This document shows positions 17,357 to 27,258 of a stretch of 64,000 nucleotides of DNA, piece after piece (the first letter of the stretch is position 1; each line of letters opens with the position of its first letter). Under the pieces are notes generated by a model. That model ran no database searches. It was not told where the DNA came from and saw only the letters and a list, made by a program, of their open reading frames with translations. The translations under genes and the position numbers were made by a program. The DNA is from Balanoglossus misakiensis (lineage: Eukaryota; Hemichordata). The DNA lies in the NCBI GenBank assembly GCA_040954595.2, contig CM082583.2, positions 10,726,001 to 10,790,000 on the forward strand, in the 5' to 3' direction.

Positions 17357-17455
17357 TGTCTCCATACGTTTTTCCTGGATGGTGCATATGCCGAACATGG
17401 TGTGAGACTACTGCTTTCGGCTAGTACATTTCAGTCATCGTGGGGGTATTGTTAA
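17357..17455 (+). other. Candidate alternative 3' exon of the 15.5-kb gene
   Basis: Preceded by a pyrimidine-rich acceptor (TTTTATCCTTCAG). If joined to the internal donor near 16647 the frame stays open for 32 codons to TAA at 17453-17455, starting CLHTFFLDGAYAEHG. It has no similarity that I recognise. Confidence 0.25.
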
Positions 17456-19396
17456 ACCCATTGTAAAAATCAACAACAAAATCTGGACCGGACCGGACGG
17501 TGAGTCATTTACTTGTAAAAGCAAAGTCACGATGTGATTGTTTACCAAATCTGAGGCCGTATAAAATAAACAACTTCAAAGTGCACCAAGCACAATCGTA
17601 CCAGAGAACGTCACAAGCAGAAAGGTACGGCCGCCGGTGTCATAAATTGACATAATTGACACATGGTCTAAAGACCAAAGCAATAAGTATCCAGTTGACA
17701 CAAAGGAGCCTAGACCACCTGAAGGAATGTGAGACGTGTACACGTGAGTTAAGAAATAACAATTAAGGTAACAGTCGCCTGAAGAGTCTCGACATACAGA
17801 TCTATCGACAGAAACTGGTCTCTGTTTCCACGACTGTGATTGAATCACTAAACGACAGAAAGCCAGCTGAGCGCTGAACATTCTCGAAACATTACCATCG
17901 ACAAGTTTTCTCTTTCGGGCAGCGGTGGAGAATTAACAGTTCGCAGTTTCCAATATCTTACTGCGTGGGAGTCAAAACAGGTGTTTTATATCGTAGACTG
18001 TGAACAGGTAAGAGTAGCAACGATGAGGAAGTTAGCGATGTGTGTCGCAGAAACACTCCAGCCCCTCCGCGTTCGTTCACACAAGAAACTCACAGAAACC
18101 ACGAAAATGACATCGAAATGCTAAATCTGTCTTTGCCAAATTATAGTGTTTTTGACATTGACGCATACCGTACCCGTTTTGACCGTACGTGTAAACTAGC
18201 CCGAGTTCTCAAACATGACCGAGTGTTAAATTACACCTACTGAATAGATCCAGCATGGTTAAATTCACGCAACACTAAACGTCATGGCAACTGATTCGAC
18301 ATATACACAACACCCCTTTGAAGAGCTCACCTGTTGTAAACTTTGGTCACGGCAGACAGGTTTGAACACGTCAATTGGCATTATTTGCCCGCTAAGCCTG
18401 GCATGGATTAATTTTTGAGAAGTGTAGGTTATGTTTGAGGGGAAAGTCGTATTTTACTGTTGTTGTGTATAACATGGTCAAAAGTTTTGGACGAGTACTG
18501 ACCAGTACTGTATTGATAAATCCTCACACGTCTCGTTCGGTTGAAATTATCCAAATACATTTCAAAGCGTCAACAGTATTTTGACGACTTGTGTTAGTTA
18601 ACTTTAGCCGGCATTGCAATGTACTGCGCTGTACACATATACCACACAAGAATCCAAAGAACCACCAAAACCAGTCGTTTTATTTTAAAGATAAATCAGT
18701 CAGATAAACTAGCAAGCTTCAGCCTTATAATTGCTAAATTCCATCCAGTTCCATGAAAATCAACAATTTTGTCCTAATTTTTACTTTCTTGGAAGGTCAT
18801 TGAACTAATTTATGGAGAACTATGAAAAAGCAAACGGTATACGGCACTGATAAGAAACGATTCTAGTTCTGTAATCGGAGATTAAATAGATTCAGAGAGT
18901 TCTAGAAACAAGCGTCGCCCCACACATTCAAACAAAAGGTGTAAGCAACTACTCATAAACAAAAACTTATCGCTTTTCTTTGCGATATTTGAACAGGGAA
19001 ATGATAAATGCCATTGCGCGACGACTCCTTCCAATCACATGACCAATGGATCGTGCGTGTGCGCACGAACTGAACATATGAAAACAATGCTCCATAGAAA
19101 CCGTTTTATGAGTCGGAATAAATCACATGGCTGTCGACATATATGTCTACTTGTGCCTTTATATGTCACGACAGAAGTTTGGCACGAATCGTGCACTGTC
19201 TGAACGGCTTTTGTGTCAGATTTGCTGCTTTACGATTACAGAAAAAATACTAATCTTGTTAAGTTTGCTAGTTTCAACACTCAAGTGGTAGTTTTAAACA
19301 CTGAACGTTTTCTCTCGTTTTCAGGCATCGCAAGTTTAAGTTTCTTTGCACTGACAAAGGTATCTTTCCGGTTTTGCCGAAGGAAACTGCAGTGTG
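17456..19396. other. Intergenic and likely 5' UTR of the membrane-protein gene
   Basis: No coding exon is supported. A donor (GAACAG then GTAAGA, near 18006) and an acceptor (GTTTTCAG, near 19324) could frame a 5' UTR intron of the gene that starts at 19397. Open frames here lack domain similarity. Confidence 0.35.
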
Positions 19397-20038
19397 ATGG
19401 GTTGGTCGTTGTTGGCGGCTTTGATCTTGCTGTTGGCGAATTCCATCAGATGTGTTAATTCACAGTCACAAGACACCCCCGTAAAAAGGTGCGAGTCATG
19501 GAACCAATCAGATTTTCGATTCAGTGACATCACATCGTCGTCTGTGAATATTACCTGGCTGAAGCCTTCTTCGGACTTGATCAGCAATGCATCGTCCATA
19601 GAAACGTACAGAATCTCCTATTTGGGTAATTATCGCGGGTTTCAGAAGGTTGGGGAAGAGATGAATGTTTCCGCGAATGAACCTAATTGGCGGGAAGTAA
19701 CGCAGCTGTCACCCTGGCCGACACAATATCTGGTATGTTTGGAGATATACCACGTGGATGACGGTGGCTTAGTGGCCGTGGAAGGGGAGTTTGGTTGTGG
19801 GATTTTGTGTACAAAGTTAGACCACTTTGATTACTTCGCCGTGGCTGCTATGGGCTCGGCCGGAATGCTGATCTTAGCTCTGTTCTGTAGTCTTGGTTGC
19901 GCCGCAAAGTGGGAGGACCCTTACCAGATGAGCACCGAGGATATTATAGATTTGACAAAAGACAAGAAAAAGAAGTCCAAAAAAAGTAAAAAGCGCAGAG
20001 TACAACCTGAGATGACATATGACCTGGAAGATTTATAG
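19397..20038 (+). CDS. Small fibronectin-III-like single-pass membrane protein
   Basis: Single-exon reading frame of 213 residues. Residues 1-23 form a signal peptide (MGWSLLAALILLLANS). Residues about 33-125 look like one fibronectin type III domain: SVNITWLKP as the B-strand tryptophan, SIETYRISYLG as the C strand, and LSPWPTQYLVCLEIY as the F strand with its tyrosine. Four N-glycosylation sequons (N36, N51, N64, N90) and four cysteines lie in the ectodomain. Residues about 146-170 form a membrane span, followed by a 43-residue tail with a lysine-rich block (KKKKSKKSKKRR) and an acidic C-terminus (DLEDL). The layout predicts a type I surface protein, perhaps a receptor-like or adhesion accessory. 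The ATG at 19397 is chosen because it begins the signal peptide. I do not recognise a named orthologue. Confidence 0.75.
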   Translation: MGWSLLAALILLLANSIRCVNSQSQDTPVKRCESWNQSDFRFSDITSSSVNITWLKPSSDLISNASSIETYRISYLGNYRGFQKVGEEMNVSANEPNWREVTQLSPWPTQYLVCLEIYHVDDGGLVAVEGEFGCGILCTKLDHFDYFAVAAMGSAGMLILALFCSLGCAAKWEDPYQMSTEDIIDLTKDKKKKSKKSKKRRVQPEMTYDLEDL

Positions 20039-20477
20039 AACTCCAGACAACAACAAAAGAGCCTGAGATGGTAGAGAGGTTTAATCATTTAGGCCCTACG
20101 GGTGTCATGTTGTTTGGTTATGATAATATTTCTTGGCGCACGTTCTTTGATATGTAGGCAAAATACTAGGAATGTCATTGTTTGCTCGTTCAATCCACAG
20201 TCTGCACAGGTGATGAATTGCAGTCGGTGCACTGTAGTGGACATCCCATTCTTCCACATAACATGGTCACCCGACACCCCTCAGAGTTTTACTGCTCCAA
20301 CCAGAGATACACTCCAGTCAACTTGTTTTCAAATATATTGTCAGAACGATTTTTTCTAAAATACTTTATTTATCCCTTGATGATAGAGTACGCAGAAAGT
20401 TGTAGTGATGTTGATTTGAGCCATTACAAGTATTCCTTGCCATTTGTTTGATGTGAAATATATCTTAATATTTTATT

Positions 20478-20483
20478 AATAAA
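20478..20483 (+). terminator. Polyadenylation signal of the FN3-like gene
   Basis: AATAAA about 440 bases after the stop at 20038; the first canonical hexamer downstream. Confidence 0.55.
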
Positions 20484-21159
20484 GTTTGAAGTTTGAGCTC
20501 CAGGTTCAAGTTGCAGCCGTCTTTTTGCTACTTCCACCGTGAAGCATAGTGTGATATCTTCATTTCACTGCGTATGTATTCACATATGGATACACTTATG
20601 ACATTTTTATTTGTCTGGCCACTGCCAGTGACGGGGAGGGGGAGGGTGTTGCCTAGTAACACAGCCACCTGCTGATGCTGCGGATGTCGCTATCCCGCAC
20701 AGCGCCCGCAAGCGACGAACTGTCCTTTTGATAGTTTGTTGGGAAAAGGTCACATCACAGGACAATGTTGATTTTATAAGCCAACAACAACAACAACAGC
20801 AGCAGCATTACAGCAACGTTATGTTTTCTGTTGTGAAATGTTATTTAGGTCTATTTATTATTATGACTCTCTCCTGCATCACTGTGCCCCTGGTACAGTA
20901 CTTGTACTTCACACTCCAATGTTCCAGTGCCGATCATGAGAAATAGAAAATGAAATATACTCGGTACAAGCTATACTTTTAGTAATAAACCACAAGATAA
21001 AACCGAGTACGCTTAGAAAAGCCAACTGCCAATGCCTGAAGCATACAAAATGCAATGTTCCCTGAGTTTTTTCTACATAAAATCAAAAATCCGGTGGCTA
21101 CTGAATTGTGGGAAAATTACAGGTAACGCATGCGCATGCTATTTGTTATGGTTTTGCTA
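20484..21159. other. Intergenic with a CAA/CAG microsatellite
   Basis: No gene is seen. A trinucleotide run of CAA changing to CAG lies at 20782-20806. The ASB7 promoter is expected at the right-hand end. Confidence 0.5.
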
Positions 21160-21272
21160 AAGATGGCGGAAGTGGAGGTTATCACCGAAGTGGCGTCGAT
21201 TCTCCGAGATGTTTTTATTTAACAGATAATCAAAAACATTGTCGCCCGAAGAGGTTGCAAGAACGACAAAAG
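21160..21272 (+). promoter_or_regulatory. ASB7 5' UTR exon with YY1/TISU-like element and uORF
   Basis: AAGATGGCGGA at 21160-21170 fits the YY1 core and the TISU translation-initiator type (ATG within GATGGCGG). Its ATG opens a 19-codon upstream reading frame, 21163-21222 (MAEVEVITEVASILRDVFI). The putative exon ends at AAAAG then GTACGT (21272), with an acceptor at 21843 just before the ASB7 start codon. Exon limits are inferred from splice signals. Confidence 0.45.
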
Positions 21273-21855
21273 GTACGTTTTTACTACAGGATACCCAGTG
21301 GAAAGTACAGTACTGGTATTCTCAGAAATATATTTCCGGAATTCAGCTGATCAAACAGTTTCGATTTTCCAAATCAGCTGAGCTGGGCACAATCTTCTTT
21401 TCGCTTTCCACCAACTTATTTTGGCAAAAGTCATGTCTGTGAATATTCCGAGAACTCATATCTCTATAAACAGGAGTGGCTGAAATCAGTGTAACGGCTT
21501 TTAATCTTTCTGGAATGCATGTTACAGCATGCATTAATAAACATCAATGTATGCAGTTCAATCAGCTGCTGATTGCTAATTAATTTATGGACTTGTGACG
21601 TGGACAAGTTTACATACAATGCATATTAATTATTGGGTTCACTGTTTTGTTCTATGTTATTATCTTCTCTGTTCAGTATACAGGTGTAAGTACCTGTGTT
21701 TAGAGTGGACTGCCAATTTTCAGGATTGACATTAATATCCCACAAGGGGATGTCTCTAGCTTAATTTTTGATCTTCATGACTCTGGTAAAGGTACCAACA
21801 AGATCATAATTCAGTAACAAAACCTTGGTGTGATTAATTTTAGTGGTGAGTCAAG

Positions 21856-23120
21856 ATGAAGACTCGAAGGAAGGTAAAACAAGCTGACTTGACAAAAACA
21901 GCTCGGATAAGAGCTGCAGTGGCCAGGGGAGATGTTGCCATAGTGAGACAGTGTTTGTCAAATGGATCGACGCCAAACGAAGCTGATCTCAATGGCTGGA
22001 CATTGCTTCATCTAGCTGCTTCCAGAGGAAGGGAGAGAGTTTTGAGGATCCTTCTTGACGGTGGAGGTAAATACATGTGATAACTGTATAATGGTTTGGA
22101 AGAATGTTCAAGATATGTAAAAAGTAAAACTGTTGCTGTGAAAATAAGCAAATAAAAGGCACTGTACTTCAGATGCTACAAAATCATTTGCTTTGTTTGC
22201 TTGAAGATATTTGATGTTGAATTATTGTTGTTTCTACAGGAAAGACAGAATTACGAGATGAGATTGGAGGATTCACAGCTTTGCATTATGCAGCCATGCA
22301 TGGACGCACTCGCATTGCAAGACTGCTGTTGGATTTTGAGCGGGGCAAGTACAATGTGGTCAATATCAAGAGTGCTGACGGATGGACACCCCTGCATGTA
22401 GCAGCACACTACGGCAGGGATTCATTTGCCGATCTTCTGTTGCAACACCAGGCGTTGGTCGATTCCAAAAGTGACAAAGGTACCACGCCCCTGCAGCTGG
22501 CCATGATACGAGAACGGACTGCGTGCATCAAAATGCTACTGCGGTGGAATGCCAATATCGATGTGCAGCTTGGCTTCCCTCTCAGATACGCTGTCATCAA
22601 GAGCAACCATTCAATTTGCAAACTGCTCCTCAAGAAAGGAGCTGACGTCAATCTCGGCCGACAAGAAGATGGACAAACGTCGTTGCATTTGTCAGCTCTG
22701 AAGGATGATGTTGAAGCGTGTGAGATACTGTACAAGTACGGAGCTGACCCTAACATCAGAAATCATGATGGACAAATACCCTACCATATTTCAAAAAACT
22801 TGTCAAATAGGGAAAGGCCCTGTTTGTGCTTTCTTCGACTAATTACCAGTAAGTTTCCTAGTGAGTTCTGTATATAGTAATTAGACCTTAGTTTCAGAAA
22901 TAGCTTTATCTCAAATAACTTCATCTTTTAAGTGTAATGTAGAATTGAAAGTAATGTCTATCTTTGTATATTCTTTTTCTCAGCTAATCCAAGATCACTT
23001 CAAGATATGTGCCGACTGGTGATCAGGAGAACTCTGGGGCCAAGACACATTGACAAGATTGGCAAACTACCTCTGTCGAATATTATGGGGAATTATCTGA
23101 AGTACAAATACGATGAGTAA
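21856..23120 (+). CDS. ASB7: Ankyrin repeat and SOCS box protein 7
   Basis: Substrate-recognition subunit of an Elongin-BC/Cullin-5 ubiquitin ligase. Three coding exons (21856-22066, 22240-22848, 22984-23120) join in frame into 318 residues, the length of human ASB7. Ankyrin repeats run from about residue 20 to 260: NGWTLLHLAASRGRERVL, GGFTALHYAAMHGRTRIARLLL, DGWTPLHVAAHYGRDSFADLLL, KGTTPLQLAMIRERTACIKMLL, then FPLRYAVIKSNHSICKLLL and DGQTSLHLSALKDDVEA. The third exon is a SOCS box: SLQDMCRLVIRRTLG for Elongin C binding, then a Cul5-box-like LPLSNIMGNYLKYKYDE. Near-identical stretches with remembered human ASB7 (GGFTALHYAAMHGR, RYAVIKSNHS) support orthology. An upstream ORF precedes it. Its 3' end overlaps that proposed for ABHD17 on the other strand. 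Confidence 0.95.
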
Positions 23121-23554
23121 AACTCTCATCCACATTGGTTCCTCTCATCCAAACTGGTCCCGAGCAGGATAGCAGTGGTACCAGTATCCACATGGTGTCC
23201 TGGTCACAGTGTGATACAGACTAGCCATGATGAACATCAAGACACTGCAGAAGACCTTGTGATTTCACACATTTCTACGCTCTCACAAGACACGAAAAAA
23301 AAGCCTTCCAAACAAGCGCGAAGGGTCATTTGTAATATGGAAAGGCTCAGATTCTTGTGTACATGTACTGCCATGTAGAAGCTTGTAGATAAAGTAAACT
23401 TTAGGATTTCATGAATGTTTCATGTGTGGCAATGTGCTTGGGTTCATGATGGTTTTTTTTATAAGATATGTGCTGCAGTCACATGCAAGATGTCAATTGT
23501 AGCGCGTGCCTACATTCACAACAAAACTACAGACAAACATTGGTATTTTACAAA

Positions 23555-23560
23555 TTTATT
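23555..23560 (-). terminator. Candidate polyadenylation signal of ABHD17
   Basis: Minus-strand AATAAA. It is the first canonical hexamer I could find after the ABHD17 stop at 27259, implying a long 3' UTR of about 3.7 kb. A non-canonical signal nearer the stop is possible. Confidence 0.35.
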
Positions 23561-23685
23561 TTAAGGAAGAACAGTGCTATACAATATATATATGTAACAT
23601 TACAACTGCTCCAAAGCAGACAAGTTGACTTTACTTTTACACACAAACAGAAAACAATCACAAAATTTTTTGTTTCACTTAGTTC

Positions 23686-23691
23686 AATAAA
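23686..23691 (+). terminator. Candidate polyadenylation signal of ASB7
   Basis: AATAAA about 570 bases after the ASB7 stop codon. It lies beyond the minus-strand signal at 23555-23560, so the two convergent transcripts may overlap. Confidence 0.4.
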
Positions 23692-23841
23692 CACAGATTC
23701 TTGCAATTAAAATGTCACAATTCATAGCTTCGCTAGCCAAGGACTCGGGATGACCAATCCAAGCTGTGCGGACTGGATCGATGGTCACACTCGCGACTAG
23801 TTTGGTCATCCACATTCAACCCTGTCTCTTCACAACCCTCA

Positions 23842-23859
23842 CCCCCCCCCCCCCCCCCC
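23842..23859 (+). repeat. C18 homopolymer
   Basis: Eighteen consecutive C residues between ASB7 and ABHD17, preceded by a CCCTCA stretch. Confidence 0.95.
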
Positions 23860-24781
23860 AACTCACAATCATATTCCTAATACCCCAATGTATTGGAAGG
23901 TCATACCACAAGTAGAACAGGGTGAACACGTTAATTTTCTGATAAGAACTAAATTGGTTTCCAATTCTACATAAGATAGGAGAGTCCAGGATATAATGTG
24001 TTAAAACCAAGGGTTACATAACACTTGCTGCATGCATGGTAATAACTGAGTCTCAAGCAGCAACATCTTTTTGCATAATTCTCCGTGGCAAACTCTAAAT
24101 TCAGCCACATTTTCTCTGTAAAGGTGGTGATGTGCTGTTCCCTAGCTAATCGCCAGGGTAAATCTTGGTGATTTCCGAAATCTATGTGACCATTTGGTTT
24201 TTGGCTCTGAGAGAATCCTACTTCTGTGTTTCATACAACTATGGTATTATTTCATTCTTATTGCCTCAATTATGCTAAACCACACAAATCAGTTTACGAC
24301 TTTAAATCACCATCACATCACAAAAAAGATAGAAGCTGCTCAGACTCAATTATCCATGCTTTGAAGCAGACTTGTCAAATTGCTGCTGAGAAGTAAAATT
24401 CACAAACACCATCTCTCTGCGATTTCTTTACAAATATACACATGCATAATACACATTCTGGCTGAAGAATTATTCACAACCAGACTTTTCATCTAGAAAT
24501 CAAAACATCTGTATGCTCAAATATCATTGTAAATCAAACCTAGTCTGTTGACATTCAAATTGAGATCTCTGAAAAGATAACTGTTCCCCTAGAGGCAACA
24601 GAAAATTACATTTTGCTTAAAGTCGAGCTTACATTGACAAAGAATTTGTAATCATGGCCCCTTCACCATACTTTAATATTCACCAAATACATGTACCATT
24701 ACAGCTACACTAAATATTTGTGCTCATTCCATTTAAATTGTAAAAAATAATCTTGGTTTGCTGTGACAACCAAATACAACA

Positions 24782-24905
24782 CTTAAAGGCCCATGTTAGT
24801 TGACATGGGGGGTTTCTATATATAAACAATAGGCCCTTTGCCTGTGTACAGAATTGTTTATAGGGAAACAAAGGGTTAACTGTGCGTAACATATGCCCCT
24901 TTAAG
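24782..24905. mobile_element. 124-bp element with terminal inverted repeats
   Basis: The left end (24782-24798, CTTAAAGGCCCATGTTA) pairs with the right end (24887-24905), which in reverse complement reads CTTAAAGGGGCATATGTTA. The size and termini suggest a MITE. No clear target duplication is seen. Confidence 0.45.
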
Positions 24906-25530
24906 GGCGAGAAAGAGTACATGAAACCAGAATGCTGGTTAGACATTAGGGCAAAACAGATCACAGTTGCTTTGTGGAAACTAGAAGGTTTACTGAAACC
25001 TCTCTGGATGGTATAAGTTACTTAGTTGGAGGGTCTGCTGGTCAAAACGTGATTCTTTCAATCTCATACCACAGACACAACAACAGCTGAGAATATCCAT
25101 GGAAGCACAATTTGACTTCAAGAGTTTCCATTTAGTACTTCAGCCATATCCTTGAGTATAAAGATAGTTATAATAGGGAAGTATAATAATGCCTTTATGA
25201 TGCTACACTCTCGGTATTATGGGAAAACTTAAAAGAAACTGCCAAACTCATGATCCAAACATCCAATTACAGCAATTCAGAATACATGTATTATGAAACA
25301 CAATTGTCATAGTTAAAACTGGCCTTTCAGAAAGTTTGACATCCACACTTGAAAAATAAATGTTGACACAGAGACTTGGATTTCAATGTGGCAGGAGAAA
25401 TTTTTCCACCAAAGTCCACACTTGGAGCTTTCATCCTTATTGATCACAGAAAAGGTGTTTGGCATGGATGTCTCTCAAGGTATAAATGTCATTCAAACTG
25501 AAAACAAATCTTGAATCTGTCAGGGAAACT

Positions 25531-25623
25531 CTAACCCTTCGTCCCCCATTTCCGTCTTTAGGGGTCCTACTTTGTCATAGAAAACAATGGGTTTGGACCA
25601 AACCATGGTGGTGAAAGGGTTAA
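25531..25623 (+). mobile_element. 93-bp TTAA-type miniature element, second copy
   Basis: Begins CTAACCCTTCG and ends GGTGAAAGGGTTAA. It shares its layout and right-hand half (GGTTTGGACCAAACCATGG) with the copy at 7654-7745 in EEF2 intron 6. Confidence 0.6.
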
Positions 25624-26866
25624 GCATCCACATGACTTAGAACAATATTGGCACACACAAACTGTGCATTCAATGATTCAAATATAATATCACACTCTTG
25701 AAACAGAACCAAAAAGTGCATGATGGTTTGAGATCATTTCTCCTTGATACTAATTAATTAGATGCTACCTGTAATTATCATCGTCTAGTCATAAATTTTC
25801 ATATGTATACATGCTCTCAGAGAAGGCATTGGTGTATGCACACACACACACACAAACACACATAACTCACAAGTGCACACAAACAAACACATTATACAAC
25901 ATATATACAGGTCCATACACAGGAATGGGTATATTCTGGAAAAAGACTGACAGCTCAAAAAAGTAAATGTCTGGACAATACAGGGTGGGGTCTAGAAAAG
26001 TCCTAAACTGTTCTTCTATACTAGATATATATGAGTTTTCAGAATTCCAATTATGGATGAAAAAATAGTTGTCTTCTATATTAAATAAACTACTGTAATC
26101 TATTGCCAGTGTTGAAAACTGCGGTAATTCATCTTGGTCTGTTAAAGATTAAAATACGGCATTACACTCAAGTACAATAATTTAGACCCAAACAAACTCG
26201 CAAACAAGTACATGTAAACTGATGTTTTCAGTCGAACACAGGATAAGATAACATATTACACTGACTTTTGTACAATTTTTGTGCCAGGCTATGAAAGCCT
26301 TTACAATATATTCAATATACAGACAAGAATTCCAAGCAGTGTTATGAAGATTACCTCTAAAAATTTGTCTTGTTGCACAATTCTAGTTTTTGCATATTAA
26401 AATTCCAGTATTAAATTGCTAAACTGCCTATGCAAATTGCAATTAAATACAATGGTATTTATGATGAAATAAAAGTTTCTCGATAACGAAAAGATAAGAC
26501 AGGAATATTTGGTTGCCTCATAAAAAGCCCCAGTAGTTGAATCTGATCAAGAATACTTTGTGAAAATTATAACCCCATAAACGTTGAATATCACATTGGC
26601 TCATCACTAGGTGAATGCTGATAAACTGTTGTTGGATAGTTTCAAAACAGATTTACATTCTACTGGGGCTTCATTTTGGTCAGTGTTACTTTCAATTCAA
26701 GATATGCCACATGGCAACAGTCCATATCTACGTCATGCACTTCTTACACCACCAGAACAGTACATCAAATTAGGCAGCTAGAGCAATTACTAGTTCATAT
26801 GCAGAACGTAATTTCTTTAATCACACACAAAAAACCTTGGTTACCCCATAACGTGTACACTCATGA

Positions 26867-26932
26867 TTAACCCTCTGAACTGTTGCTGAATGACATCATA
26901 GGTCACACTGGGGTCAGGGCGCAAAGGGTTAA
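26867..26932 (+). mobile_element. 66-bp TTAA-bounded miniature element
   Basis: Begins TTAACCCTCTG and ends GCAAAGGGTTAA, so the termini are inverted repeats. The interior differs from the 92-bp family, but the TTAACCCTTTG-like tips are of the piggyBac type. Confidence 0.5.
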
Positions 26933-27258
26933 TTTGAAAATGGCTGTTTGCATGACCCCTGTGTGACCTCACATCCTGGCATTTCAGTTGGTGCATGTCT
27001 GCATTCCCATGGTTGATATTTGCACTGCCATAACTTGGGACTATGGTTGTATATTGCCTTCATAGTGTACAGTAGGAAGCAGATAGCATGAATCACAGCA
27101 TGTAGTGCACAGACAAACAGCAACCACTAGACCATAGACATTTTCCACACAGGGCGTGCCAGTTTCAGTCAACAGTTTTCTAAATATCCCCCCCCCCCCC
27201 ATATTTCAAGATAACACATACATGTACTATTTTTTCTTTGTATTACAATTCGCTTTCA

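Larger units (their letters stand above)
23860..27258. other. Non-coding, probably ABHD17 3' UTR plus miniature repeats
   Basis: No coding exon is supported. The stretch holds a CA microsatellite (25839-25862), a C13 run (27188-27200), one 124-bp inverted-repeat element and two TTAA-bounded elements, listed separately. Minus-strand transcription through it is likely if the ABHD17 3' UTR is long. Confidence 0.4.

Noticed and set aside
17576-17881. Minus-strand 101-codon open frame
   Set aside because: No domain and no splice context; composition as expected of chance.
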